Of a DNA stretch of 64,000 nt, positions 1-18,019 are shown one piece after another. The position numbers were made by a program, and so were the translations under genes. The notes below the pieces were generated by a model. The model saw only the letters and a list, made by a program, of their open reading frames with translations. It made no database searches and was not told where the DNA came from. Source of the DNA: Brachyhypopomus gauderio (Eukaryota > Chordata > Actinopteri > Gymnotiformes > Hypopomidae); assembly GCF_052324685.1 (NCBI RefSeq), contig NC_135212.1, positions 46,850,825 to 46,914,824 of the forward strand, written 5' to 3'. Position 1 is the first letter of the stretch; each line of letters opens with the position of its first letter.

Positions 1-485
1 TCAGATTTGTTTACAGGCGTCGTGTACAGATAGTATATAGTCTCGAAATACGCGATTTATATTTCGAAATGTATACTTAAAAATATACCGTAAAGTGGGG
101 TTTGCTGTAAACAGTCAAACTGATGTGGATCTTCAGACCCCCAAAAGTAGCTATTTTTGAGGTTTGGTGTCCACGAAGTGTTGGCTATCTATGTTTGCTG
201 CACCCTAGAATAACAGGTGGCCAAGTCAAGTGACTCAGGTGGACACCAAGTTATTCTTAACACAGTAACCTCAGCACATGTCCAGGAGTCGGGAGCCCTG
301 CGTTAGTTGATACACTGCGCGCTACTGGCACGGACTCGTTACGCCTCGCGCACGCTTATCTAACTAATGCTATTCTCATCAGTTTAATAACAGCAAGACA
401 AAGTGTTTATTACTATTTCTGTTAATACATTTTGCAATATCTATGTTCAGCGATAAAGAAAACGACATGACGTCTCTTCTTTTAG
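1..485. other. Intron or upstream flank of ccdc43
   Basis: No coding signal is visible. By comparison with the family, the N-terminal part of ccdc43 should lie upstream of base 1, so this is probably the end of its first intron. It closes on an acceptor ending TTTTAG just before 486. A short motif around 65-90 (TCGAAATGTATACTT followed by AAAATATAC) recurs near 4119-4144. Confidence 0.5.
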
Positions 486-2395
486 GATGACGACACACTA
501 GAGGAAGTTTGCCAGCAGATCCTAAAACAGTGGACTGACTTCTCCTCCCGGTCCGCAGCTGCTAGCGGTCAGCCAGATGGTATGAGTGCCTTAGCTGGAG
601 GCCTGACTCTTAAAGTGACCTGCTGTGTGATTCCTTCCTAATCTTGTGCCCCTGGACTTACTCCTGAATATCTCAATACTGTTAAAATGTGAAATGCTAA
701 CTTCTCCCTGTCATCTTGTCATCTTGCTCCAAACCACATCACTGAATTTTAAAGGGTACATGTGTGACAACTGCCCTTTCTTGTTACACCATCTCAACTA
801 ACTCTCTCTCTGTCTGTCTGTATGTTTCTGCATGCCTGTGAATGTGTGTGCTCTATAGAGGTCCAGGCCATTGCCAGTCTGATAGAGAAACAGGCTCAGA
901 TTGTAGTCAAACAGAAAGACGTGTCTGAAGAATCCAAAAAGAGGAAAGAGGCCCTACTTGCTCAGTATGCCAATATCACAGATGAAGAAGAATATCCTTA
1001 CACGTGTGAGCCCGAGTGTCTAGTGTACTGATCAAAGACACAAAGAAGCTCCAACTGGTGTTATCACATGTTTTCTCCAACACCCCAACTGTCTCTGAGT
1101 TTTCTAGTGTTATGACCCTCATTCTTCAGTTTCCTTAACCTTCACACCGAAGGGGGGCCCGAGGAGGAGTTGGGGGCAGTGGGAATACCCAGTGACAAAT
1201 GTATCCTTTTGTTAAATGAAAGATTCACCTTTAATCTGCGGCTTATAGGCCTGCCCTGCAGACATCTGGCATGGGAATCTCTAGACATGACTGAAGCTTT
1301 GCTGGATTTTCCCCAGGGAAGCTGGATGGATATGGTGTATTCTCTGTTTGGAGAGGGAAGCAGCTCACGTTCCCACAGCAGAATATGAGGGTGATGGAGC
1401 CACAGAGCACTGCACTAATTCTCACTGAGCAAGGTGTAGTCCAGCGATTGGCTCTCCAGTTCCTCTGCCATAAGCAAGTGCAGACTTAACTTTTCAACAT
1501 CAATGGTTTTAGTGGCCGATTTAGTGTCTGCCTGTCTTGGTTCAGATGTTCACGTAGGATGCATTGGGCATCCCTGATCTTGGTAGCTTAAACATGGCTT
1601 CACTATGTTCCCTTGAAGCAACACCCATATCTGCATATGCACTGTTGCATGCTGAAGACGTAATAAGGGCGCAATACTCTCCACAGTCGTACTGTAGCAC
1701 CAAGTATCACAAAACATTTTAGTGAACACTGTTCCCATACAGAAATTATACCCTGTGCAGGTGTGATGTATTTTAGAAACGTTTTTCTGGACCTTTCTGT
1801 AATTCATATAATTTATGAATATTTAATCTAAGGCCAGCTAGACTAAGTGATGGCGAGAAGAAATACATGTAATACACATTCCAGAAAGATTAATACTATG
1901 AAATAATGTTAGAGCTGTCTGTATGTCATCACGTATTTTTCCAGTGGTGAGGTCAAGGGTATCCTGGTAGACGCACAGCCCCAGGTGTTCATTCATTTGA
2001 GACACTGACCAGACGAGGGAACAGTTGACTGAGTCCATCACATCTTAAAAGCCCGAAGTCAGCTGCCTACCAGGCCTTGTAAACACACTCCCAATTAAAT
2101 TCCTGGGGAGTCTGGAACCGCCTGTGTCTTCTTATGTAGAACACTGTAGTCTGGTACTTCTGACCCTCCCAAGGCTCAAGTTTACGTCCTTCACCGTGCC
2201 ATCTCAGCGCTGTTCAAGAACACCAACGTGCAAGACGTGCTGAGCCTACAGAAGCAGCAGCGTGAGCTGTCCAGAGAGGAGGCGCACAAGAAGAAGGAGC
2301 AGGATAAGGTGCAGCGGGAGAAAGACAAGCTCTCCAAACAGGAGCGCAAGGACCGGGAGAAGAAGCGCACGCAGAAAGGGGAACGCAAGAGATAG
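486..2395 (+). CDS. ccdc43: Coiled-coil domain-containing protein 43, exons 2 to last (5' partial)
   Basis: Four coding exons read in one frame with GT/AG borders: about 486-579, 859-1005, 1153-1200 and 2208-2395 (stop TAG 2393-2395). Exon 2 encodes [19 protein letters not shown]. Exon 3 has the diagnostic [18 protein letters not shown] and ends near ANITDEEE. A small exon gives GIPSDK and splices to [12 protein letters not shown]. The last exon is a highly charged coiled coil ([26 protein letters not shown]) ending in a basic KGERKR tail. This matches vertebrate CCDC43 along its C-terminal two thirds; the N-terminal exon is outside the window. The molecular function is poorly defined; the charged helix suggests protein binding. 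The exon 3 donor is ambiguous (GTGTGAG at 1004 or GTGAGC at 1006); the second keeps the frame. It is convergent with meioc. Confidence 0.93.
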
Positions 2396-5067
2396 ACCAC
2401 CGGGTGAAAAGCACGCCACACTGCAGACTGGACGAGGCCTTCACTGAGACCCGAGAGATACGACCATGCCTCAACACACTCTGCTCTGATGCGATACGTA
2501 GGCGTCCGGGTCATTATTTTTTTTGTATGTTTTTTTTTCCCCCCCTTATTCTTTAATGTAAGTGACATACCACTCTGTAAGTGGATCTGGTTTACTAAAG
2601 CCATAGCACGACAAAACAGTGCTTCTCCATCCCACTCCTGGACTCCTTAGGTCTAAGACCAAGAACCACTGCAGTGACACAACCAGCCACTGATTGAAGG
2701 TTTCATGAGCCACTGATATGGAGACTAGATGTCCTTTTTAACATTACTGATGCCACTTTCTTTAATAGTTCTGGCATGTTGTCAATAAGCATGAATCTGT
2801 AGGTCAGAGCTCCTTTCTTTTTAAGGTTTTTTATGATCATACTCAACATGACTGGTGGATATAGCCAAAAATGTAATAATGAAGCTGCTTCTGGAGGCCG
2901 CCAACATGCCTTCTATTTTTAACAGCTCATTATCTCAACCACCTCAGGAAAAGTGCCAGGAACAGGTGGTCTTTGGTTTTCAGCTAACCTCCTCCAAGTA
3001 TTTACAAAACTGTAGGCCTTCTTTGTGTTCAGCAATACACAGCAAATTCACAGACAATCCAAAGAGAGGAACTTTGTCCTTAGATTTTGGGACAGATATG
3101 GGGGAGGGGGACATATTGTAGTCTTAGCTGTTACACATGGCCGCCATGCATTGTATTGTGGTAATGCTGTTTACTTTGCTAGAGCAGTATTCACTACAGG
3201 CCAACTTCAGTGAGTCTACATTCAGCAGTGTAGCAAAGCGATTAGGATAGCTGTGAACATTGTCCTAATGTTCATTTAAAGCTGCTACATTTGCAAATCC
3301 ATACCTCACAAAATACCTTTCTTTATTCTATGTGGGTTAGGTTATAGATACATGCATGTCTCTGCTCTCGTCCCCTCCAAACGCACTTTTTCTTCACATA
3401 TTGTCCCTTCAGATCAACATGTTAAGTGTGAGGGATAAGATTCAGGCAGACCTCTTCATGACTCGCAAACATGGAAGTCAGAGTTGCAGTGTGGTTACAC
3501 TTGATGTAACTGGTAACCTTTACTTTTGTCTGAACTTTTATATTTGTCCTCCAAACTTTACATCACAGCGACACTTGTGTAGGAGTTGTTTGATTTATGG
3601 CTTAGTCCTTCATAGAGTGTTTAGTTTTATTGAGCAGGGAATCTGGGGCTATATTGTGATCTTTGCTTTTCCACACTGCAATGAATTGCAATGGGTGCAT
3701 TTTAATACATTTCCAAGTATAAAAACAATCTTAAGCATCAGTTTGTATTTTTGAACTTAGTTGCACTGGACACTAATTTATTTGTGGCAGTAACTAGTAA
3801 TACAAAGTAGCAATAAAATGTTAATCACAAACAGAAACATTAAAATGCATCATCAGAACAACCATCCCTAACATGAGCAAATCTCAAGCCGAATGATTCA
3901 CTGGTGAGTCCAAGCACGAGTCATTTTGTTCTAGGTCTTCCAAGGAACATTTCAGTCTTTTATTGTTTTCAAATAAGCAAAATCACTTAAGAAATCTGAT
4001 TCATCATAGACTTCCATCAGTTTACAGAACAATTGAAGCAAGATTATACTGTTACTTAATGATTTAAATAGAGTTGTATTCTGACTCAAGATATGCGCCA
4101 GGTACTATATAAGCATTGTTCGAAATGTATACTTCAAAATATACATGGCCTCACTATCTGAAGTTAGAATACTTCTCATTAAGAATAAATAAAATCACTT
4201 ACCAGAATTAAAGATATCTGGAAAATACTTTGCAATTATTGTTGAAACCAAATGCAAAATAAATCTTCCAATAAATAGGTAAAATACGAGAAAAACGGAA
4301 AATCGATAGTTATAGCATCTTAAGTTTACCATCACGGATATCGATTTCTTTAAAGCAGACACTAATTAAACCATCAAATTTAAATAATTCCAAAATAAAT
4401 ATATATATATATATATTTTTAGAACATGGCATACTGGGAAATGTTTTCAGAGGGTGTCAACCGTTACATTTATACTAAAATCTGAGGTCTAGGAGGGTGA
4501 CATTATCCTTCAAGCTTGCTGACATTAACTTTATAGCCTTCTCCAGGAATCACTGATCAGCAGATAAAAGGTCCCCTCTTCCAGTTTCCCCCACACTTAA
4601 TCTTTCTGCATCGTCCTGTCTTGCCTTGACCCCACCTCTCACACTAACCCACTGCCTCTCCACATCTTCATTCTCTCACTCACTGTCTTTTGGTTAGTTA
4701 AATCTTGTTTGTCCACAAGAGACACGGGGAGTCACTTGAAATCCATGGGAAAACAGCTCTGGTGATCTTACTGCCATAATTTCCTCACGATATCCTTTGG
4801 AGAAGTTTACTGTGTGTTGATCGAGATCTTTAATTAATAATAGGTATTAAAAGATAAAAATGTTACTGAACAGAGGATTCCATCTATTGCTCAGAACCGA
4901 GCCTACTGTATCACTGTAGTTAATAACTTAACAACATTCACTCATTCAACTGAACGCCAAATCTGATCTCTACCCCTCCTGTTCTACACACTCTGTGTGG
5001 GCTAGATAAACAAGGCACTTTGGGTGAGCAGTGCCCATGCACAGATATGTGCAAGAGCAAATGGCAG
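2396..5067. other. ccdc43 3' UTR and convergent intergenic DNA
   Basis: No exon-like frame is visible. The proximal part is presumably ccdc43 3' UTR; an AATAAA lies at about 3812-3817, and a TTTATT (AATAAA on the minus strand) at about 3778 could serve meioc. The sequence is AT-rich, with a short (AT)n at about 4396-4417. Confidence 0.4.
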
Positions 5068-11142
<6,075 letters not shown>

Positions 11143-11560
11143 CGCTAACAAGCACACATTAATTGTCTCTATAAAATCGCTTGCCACCACAGTATATTTC
11201 TCACGATTGTCGAACTTTTTTTTGACCGATTAAAACGTTCAAACGCGAGAGATGGTGACAAGAGTTGACGAGGCGGGCGGGTAGCGATACGCCTCGCGCT
11301 CACCCGTTGGAACCATTGTGACGAGCCTGCGTCCTCGAGATCGTCATTCCCCGCGAACTCGGTTTCCATCGCCTCGAACGCCTTTTGATTTCGATTGGTC
11401 ACCATCGCCAGAACGTCCAATCATAACGGACAAAGAGTAACAGGGCAGAAAAACGAACCATAGCAACATATTTTTTTTTATCACGAGGCGCGTCGCTGAG
11501 GTTCCACAGTGAAAGGGCGCTGACGCACAGATAGCATGCAATGGCCTACGCCCGTGACAA
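11143..11560. promoter_or_regulatory. Probable meioc promoter region
   Basis: Directly upstream of the likely meioc start (minus strand), this stretch is locally CpG-rich (for example around 11260-11350: GAGGCGGGCGGGTAGCGATACGCC and CCTCGCGCTCACCC) compared with the AT-rich flanks. No TATA box is evident. The promoter role is inferred from position and composition only. Confidence 0.4.
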
Positions 11561-11984
11561 CATTTGCACGCTGTTTCGACTTTTATAAATTACAACTGGG
11601 AAAATATCAGGTGAAGGAGTGTCATATCCCGCCCTGTTCACTCCAGAAATCGCCATAAATATAGGCCATATACACATTTAATGAATACTAAATGCCAGAG
11701 GTGGGGACTCGAGTCACATGACTTGGACTCGAGTCAGACTCGAGTCATTAATATTAAGACTTTTGACTTGACTTGAAAAAATATTCAGAGACTTAGACTT
11801 GACTTGGACTTTTACACCAATAACTTGGGACTTGAATTGGACTTGAACCTTTACTTGCAAAGACTTGATTTTTTTTTTACCCCAAATCTAAATTTTAAAA
11901 CGCATATTAATATTTATAAAGTGCGCCCCATTAATTTCATTTCCGTCCTTCTGACGCAGACCAGTCCTCTGCTTTTCATATATG

Positions 11985-13825
11985 TAATGCTGCAGCCCGG
12001 AGCCCCGGTGGGCGTGGGTAAAGGGCGGAGCATAAGTCAATCATTTTCGAATGCAGCCAATCAGATACTACACTTTCGTTGTCAATCAATTTTTATTAAG
12101 CCAATTATCAGCCAGAGTTAGCTGTCAATCATTTTTTACTGCAGCCAATCTTAACAGATTTGCCAAAAGAAGGCGGAAACTGCACGGAGAAGCTATTTAA
12201 ACAGAAGTATATGCAATTCTTGCACAAAAGTAGCTGAATAAAAACATTAGAAGAGCCATGACTTTAGACATTTTTAAATAAAAGTTTAAAATACTTCTCA
12301 CTTGTTATTCTGGAACGGCACTTTAATGTTTTTTTTTCCTTTATTGCACGTATTGCATCATTTACATCATATATATATATATATATGTGGCGAGTGTAAA
12401 TTGTTAGCGGAGGGGAGGTGTAAATGGACACAAATTAAGTATTATATCGCGATCGATCGCCAAGTATAAGCGCCTCCGCCGAGCAGAGCGTTGAGGAGCG
12501 ATTTCGATTGGAGCATCGTGCTCTATTTTGTATTATTAATTTTTTGCTGATGCTGGTCCAGCGTGTCGCGTGCCACTGATTATGCCTCGGCGTGCCAACG
12601 GTGGCCCGCGTGCCATAGGTTGCCGACCCCTGCTGTAGAGCCTTTGAATATTAAAACCATTGTAGAAATTAAGCTCAGCAAGTAAAGTAAAAGAAGGACG
12701 CGATCACACAGTCTCATTGAAAATGTAGGAGTTAATGAATAAAGTGCACCAACGCAAAACCCGTGACATAATCCAAATAAAGTTTGAAGATTAGTATTGT
12801 TTTGATATAATCAAATGACGATGGAGCGTTGGAGTTATCGGACAGAGTTGATCAAATCAGAGTTAATCCAACTCAATGACTCCCGCAAAGATGTAATTAA
12901 ACTCTGCCCACGAATTTCTCTTGGCGAAAGATACACGGTGAGCATACGATATCTAGCTAGCTCTCCATAATTATGACGATTAAAAGCAATGCCTGATTAT
13001 ATAAAAAAAATACTGGTCTTCAAACTTTGGATTTGGATTATGTCACGGGTTTTGCGTTGGTGCACTTTATTCATTAACTCCTACATATTCAATGAGACTG
13101 TGTGATCGCGTCCTTCTTTTACTTTACTTGCTGAGCTTAATTTCTACAATGGTTTTAATATTCAAAGGCTCTACAGCAGGGGTCGGCAACCTATGGCACG
13201 CGGGCCACCGTTGGCACGCCGAGGCATAATCAGTGGCACGCGACACGCTGGACCAGCATCAGCAAAAAATTAATAATACAAAATAGAGCACGATCCTCCA
13301 ATCGAAATCGCTCCTCAACGCTTTGCTCGGCGGAGGCGTTTATACTTGGCTATCGATCGCGATATAATACTTAATTTGTGTCCATTTACACCTCCCCTCC
13401 GCTAACAATTTACACTCGCCACATATATATATATATATGATGTAAATGATGCAATACGTGCAATAAAGGAAAAAAAACATTAAAGTGCCGTTCCAGAATA
13501 ACAAGTGAGAAGTATTTTAAACTTTTATTTAAAAATGTCTAAAGTCATAGCTCTTCTAATGTTTTTATTCAGCTACTTTTGTGTAAGAGCGGCATATACT
13601 TCTGTTTAAAGAGCTTCTCCGTGCAGTTTCCGCCTTCTTTTGGCAGATCTGTTAAGATGATTGGCTGCAGTAAAAAATGATTGACAGCTAACTCTGGCTG
13701 ATAATTGGCTTAATAAAAATTGATTGACAACAAAAGTGTAGTATCTGATTGGCTGCAGTCGAAAATGATTGACACATGCTCCGCCCTTTACCCACGCCCA
13801 CCGGGGCTCCGGCCTGCAGCATTAC
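11985..13825. repeat. ~808-bp inverted repeat (near-palindrome) with ~225-bp loop
   Basis: The left arm (about 11985-12791) reads inward from GTAATGCTGCAGCCCGGAGC; the right arm (about 13017-13825) ends GGCCTGCAGCATTAC. Matched blocks run the whole length: the GTGGGCGTGGGTAAAGGGCGGAGC block, the short (AT)n, the GATCGATCGC block, the CAGGGGTCGGCAACC transposon end, and the inner block with CCCGTGACATAATCC. The arms differ by a few substitutions and small indels. The loop (12792-13016) is unique in the window and has a short ATG frame at about 12820-12940 followed by GTGAGC, of unknown meaning. Confidence 0.88.
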
Positions 13826-14159
13826 CCTTCTCCTGCTTTTCCACACTCTGTACGTGTGTGTGCATGAGCTGCAGCACAACCAATCAAAAGGGGGGTTGGC
13901 GAACGTAAATTTTTACCGGGCGGGGTGTAAAATGGACACAAATTAAGTATTATATCGCGATCGATCGATCGCCAGTGGTTGGTGCCAGAGCGAACTAGTA
14001 ACTCATTGAATCATAGATGTGGATCAGAGGTAAATAAACTAGATTTTTTTCCGGCGTGAGAAATCGGATGTGCGGATGTGTCTCACGCTCAATGCGTGAG
14101 AGTTGGCAACCCTGGGTTCTGTATCTGAACTCGGGGAAGAGAGCCTCTCTCTGTCACCA

Positions 14160-14325
14160 TCATAATATCCAGTTCTATCTCAGCATGGATTGTGTATTTG
14201 AACATCTACGTCGAGAAAAAAATATATTGACAAAAGTGGAGCGAGTTTTCAGCTATGGGGACATCATTCATCGTGCACAAATGACATACAGACTTTTGGC
14301 CAGCAAATGCAATGCAGAATAGTTT
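14160..14325 (+). pseudogene. hAT transposase C-terminal remnant
   Basis: Inside the 3.2-kb hAT element a short frame ends KVERVFSYGDIIHRAQMTYR and LLASKCNAE, then a stop. The ERVFS core followed by a stretch with spaced Arg/Leu and a terminal C-N resembles the hAT dimerisation region (family pattern ERxFS...R..L...cN). Nothing upstream in frame looks like the catalytic core, so this is at most the last exon of a dead transposase. Confidence 0.5.
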
Positions 14326-15302
14326 ACTGAAATGTCTAAAGTTGCAGATTCCTGTTAATTGTTCAGTTCTTATATTTGTTTGTCTTGTGTCACTCACACA
14401 TGTTCTCCAAGAAACCAGATAAGAGAAGAGAGGGAAAATGCTGTTATGGTTCTTTGTATTGTACTGTGAAAATATCAGCACTTTTTATTTGAACATGGAG
14501 TTCTACTTATGACTTTTTCACAGAATATTTATTTCTGGAAAATTGTAGTTTAAAGTATGAATATTTTTGCAGCTAAGTTTAACAAATTGAACTGTGCAAT
14601 AAAGAGGTGTAATTTTATTTTTTTTTATACTTCGTGTTTTCAGTTGCACATGTTTTATCAAGATTTGAGGAGAATACAGATTTAAAAAAGAACGCATGTC
14701 TATTATTTACATTTAAAATTTAAAATATACCTGCAACATTAGTAAAAAAAAAAAAAAAGACTCGAAAGGACTTGAAATTCCAAGTTTCAGACTTGGGACT
14801 TGACTTGACTATTGCCTGTCTTGACTCGAGACTTGACTTGACTTGAGTGTCTTTGCTTGAGACTTGACTTGGGACTTGAGGTATAAAGACTTGGACTTAC
14901 TTGAGACTTGCAAAACACTGACTTGGTCCCACCTCTGCTAAATGCCCATTTATTAGCCTCATTTAATTTCACGTGGGATCGTGACAGTCGCGGAGCGAAA
15001 GTCAAATTAAAACGTTAATTGGTGGCCTCTGTAATGACGCCACCAATAAACACACTTTTACTGAGCGGCATATAGCTTCAGCAATGAGTAGTGTTAGTTC
15101 CAACCTGCACTTTTGCAGAAGTGAAAACGTGGTCTGATTTAAAAGCTGGTTGATAAAAGAAAAGCTGAGTGTAACAGCGACCGATGGTTTGATCAATCAT
15201 TTACTGACGTCGTTGATAATACCGAGTACAGTTCCTGTAGGCAGATGCGTCGCGTTAACTGAGGACGTGCACGACCTACGCACCGAATGAACTCAGGCAG
15301 AC

Positions 15303-16183
15303 GTCTGGTGTAGTGATGGGAATTTTGGCTCTTTTTAGGGAGCCGGATCTTTTGGCTCAGCTCTTCATAAAGAGTCGGTTCTTTCGGCTCCCAAATGGCT
15401 CTTTGTGTTGCCACTTATTTCCAGGGGTAAATAACAATGTTACATACATTTTAAAACAGGGATGCCAACTTTTCAAGATCACTTGGAGTGAGATTATTCG
15501 ATCTTTTTTTTTTTTGGGGGGGGGGGGGGGGGGGCTTGGTGGCGAGTGTGTAAATTGCTATATGCACAAGAGTGCAAAAAAAGCTCAAAAATATTGCTGT
15601 GGCCAATTCTTTTCATGCTTGCCTTGTAATAACTCACTGATTGCACTCACACATTCAATTGCATCAGTAAATTCTTTTTTATTTAAACACTTTATTAAAG
15701 CATCACTTGTGAACTCTGAAATATGGCCAATGGAGGCCAAAAGGTATGTGTTACAAAATAACTTCCTAAATTAAATAATCATCCATTTTTGGGAAATAAA
15801 CAAATACTCTGTAAGTGCAAAACAGCAGCATTCAACAATAGTGATTAAAATAACCACAATTTGCAACAAATATTTAACTGATTTAACCTTTTCAACTATT
15901 TTTGGAAGGCCGATTGGCATTTAGGAAGACCAAGTGCCTCAGCTTGGAGGGGTTGATTTGGTTTCTTCTCTCTGTTATTATCTGCCACCCCTCCCCTCCT
16001 TGTTTGGTGGTATAACCCTTCAATGATTGATTCATCTGCTTGTTGTTGTTCTCTGATTTGTTGAATGACAAGCCTTAGAAAAAAATGGCTCGGTCTTAGA
16101 GGGGAACCAGCTCTCGTCGTTCACTTAAAAGAGCCGGCTCTTTGAACCGGTTCGTTCGTGACCGACACATCACTAGTCTGGTG
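15303..16183. mobile_element. Non-autonomous hAT element (865 bp) with perfect TSD
   Basis: The element spans about 15311-16175, beginning TAGTGATGGGAATTTTGGCT and ending GACCGACACATCACTA (inverted TAGTGATG). GTCTGGTG flanks both sides (15303-15310 and 16176-16183). Subterminal GAGCCGG / CCGGCTC and AAAGAGCC motifs repeat near both ends. It has a G homopolymer at about 15518-15535. The frame at 15313-15774 shows no transposase motif. It lies in the meioc-fzd2 intergenic region. Confidence 0.88.
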
Positions 16184-16869
16184 TACATTACACGACTTTC
16201 AAAGTCGTCAGATCACTGTACTGTTCACACCACACAAATTGATGTCTGGTTATCGGGTATCTTGAAGCAGTTGTGGTTTGAACACTACATAACTTATCGA
16301 CGGCAGCGGATAACACGTTTCACCATCCGATGAGATGAGTCTAAGTCTGTCCGTCTCTGTCATAGAGAGCAATTATGCTCTTTTGAACACATAGCCAAGC
16401 ATATTTCAGTTGGTGAACCACATAGCGCAAAGGAAAGGCGTTTTCCTTCTTCACACTATTCAATTTTAGATTGAGTCGGGGAGTTATAATATCAGTTGTT
16501 TGCAATGTGTAATTATCCACAAATATTACCGTCCAGTAATGAATTATAGTTTTAATTGGTGCAGGGACCAACACAGTGAAAGCTGCAAATAGTTATCCAA
16601 AGCAATAAATATGTAGGAACAAGCTAACTGGTTTCACAAATACATAAAAAAACACAGCAGACAAAACACTAGACTGAAATCCTTTTCATGAATAAGTAAT
16701 CTCTATGCAGTAATCATCAAGTTGCATCATTAAATATGGACTAAGATCTGAAATTTGTTAGTTTTACTATCATTTGTTACAAGCTCTTTGTCCACCCAGC
16801 AAATAACCTCACATGGAGCATCAACACCAGCTCCATAGTCAGGAAAGTCCAGCAGTGTGCTCTCCATCC

Positions 16870-17125
16870 GTCAATCCACTTCATCCACTTATCCAGGTCA
16901 TGGGGGCAGTAGGCTAAGCAGAGGCCCAGGTTTCCCCCTCCCCAGCCACTTCTGCCAGTCCTTCTGGAGGGATACTGAGGCGTTCCCCGGACAGCCGAGA
17001 GATATAATTTCTCCAGTGTGTCCTGGGTCTTCCCTGGGGCCTCCTCCCAGTTGAACATGACCAGAGCGCCTCACTAGGGAGGTGCCCAGTTGACATCCTG
17101 ACCAGATGCCCGAACACCTCAATGC
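16870..17125 (-). repeat. LINE-derived coding repeat fragment, copy 1
   Basis: On the minus strand this gives GRPRTHWRNYISRLSGERLS with PPEGLAEVAGEGETWAS, a translation seen in a very common fish dispersed repeat thought to derive from a non-LTR retrotransposon. A second diverged copy in the same orientation lies at about 23735-24015; both share the GGGGGCAGTAG, GAGAGATATAAT and TGTCCTGGGTCTTCCCTGGG blocks. Family assignment is from recall. Confidence 0.6.
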
Positions 17126-17400
17126 TGTATAAATAAATAAATACAATTATAACTATATGTTGTATGAAGTCTTTAAAGGATAAACAAAACCCCTGATCTA
17201 TGTTATCTGAAATGACACATGGAGAGGGGACATGTGCAATGTCAAATAGAGAAGCCAACATGAATTCAGTTGCTCAAACTTTTTTATAATGAAAATAATA
17301 ATAGAGGTACAATAACAATCCCAAGGAAGGCAGAATCCATGCAGTCGTTAAGATGCTGTATGTGTAAATAGCCACAAGATGGCAATGTTTACATCATCAC

Positions 17401-17459
<59 letters not shown>

Positions 17460-17481
17460 TGATTGATTGATTGATTGATTG
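17401..17481. repeat. (GATA)n/(GATT)n microsatellite
   Basis: About 14 GATA repeats switch directly into about 5 GATT repeats. Confidence 0.95.
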
Positions 17482-17799
17482 TTTTTTATTAATCATTTGT
17501 TTAATGATTTGTATTTGTAGATATAGCATTTATTTTTTTATTACTGCCAAAAAAGCGCGAGTTTGTGTTTTGTAAATATCTATAAATAAATACATATAAA
17601 TAAAAACATGGCTTCCACTCCCAACATGTCTCGATATGTTTTTTGGCATCTAACCACATAAATACATACAGGTTGGTATTGCTCCTGGAAAATCCATTGG
17701 ACAGGAGATCTTTGGGAGGGCAGTCTGGAAGTGTCTGTTTCAAGACCCCCGAAATCCCTCCTTCTTTTCATCTCATTTCAAGACAGCGTAGGGGAACTT

Positions 17800-18019
17800 G
17801 AAACTGTCCAATCGGACAAAGGGGGAGGAGGGCGGGGAGTCATGTAGTCACTTCTACGCTCAGCAAATTTAGTTGGACGCGAAAGTTTTGGAATAAGTTC
17901 GCGTTTGGATTTTTTTTTTAAAAAGATTGGTATATGCCATTCTACCAAACCGTTTAGCTTGTGTAGTTTCCCCAGACCTAGATATTAGGTTAGTTTAAGT
18001 TGAGTAAATTCTCGGTATA
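17800..18019 (+). promoter_or_regulatory. fzd2 proximal promoter / 5' UTR
   Basis: Just upstream of the fzd2 ATG there is a CCAAT motif at about 17808-17812 and a GC box (GGGCGGGG, about 17829-17837) in a purine-rich block, with no clear TATA. The roughly 200 nt before the ATG are probably 5' UTR because vertebrate FZD2 is a single-exon gene. The regulatory assignment is inference from position and motifs. Confidence 0.45.

Larger units (their letters stand above)
11688..14945. mobile_element. hAT-superfamily element with perfect 8-bp target duplication
   Basis: The element (about 11696-14937, 3.24 kb) begins CAGAGGTGGGGACTCGAGTC and ends in the inverted CCCACCTCTG. It is flanked on both sides by CTAAATGC (11688-11695 and 14938-14945), an 8-bp duplication as expected for hAT. 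Both ends are rich in GACTTG/CTCGAGTC subrepeats (11700-11870 and 14760-14930). The interior carries a large inverted repeat, TIRs of other elements (CAGGGGTCGGCAACC type near 12620 and 13180) and a transposase remnant near 14160-14322. It looks non-autonomous and composite. Confidence 0.9.
16184..17800. other. meioc-fzd2 intergenic DNA
   Basis: No gene is seen. The region is mostly AT-rich unique sequence, with a LINE-derived fragment at about 16870-17125 and a tetranucleotide microsatellite at 17401-17481, both listed separately. Confidence 0.5.

Noticed and set aside
15313-15774. 153-aa frame at the start of the 865-bp hAT element
   Set aside because: It includes a poly-Gly run from the G homopolymer and shows no transposase motif; it is probably chance.
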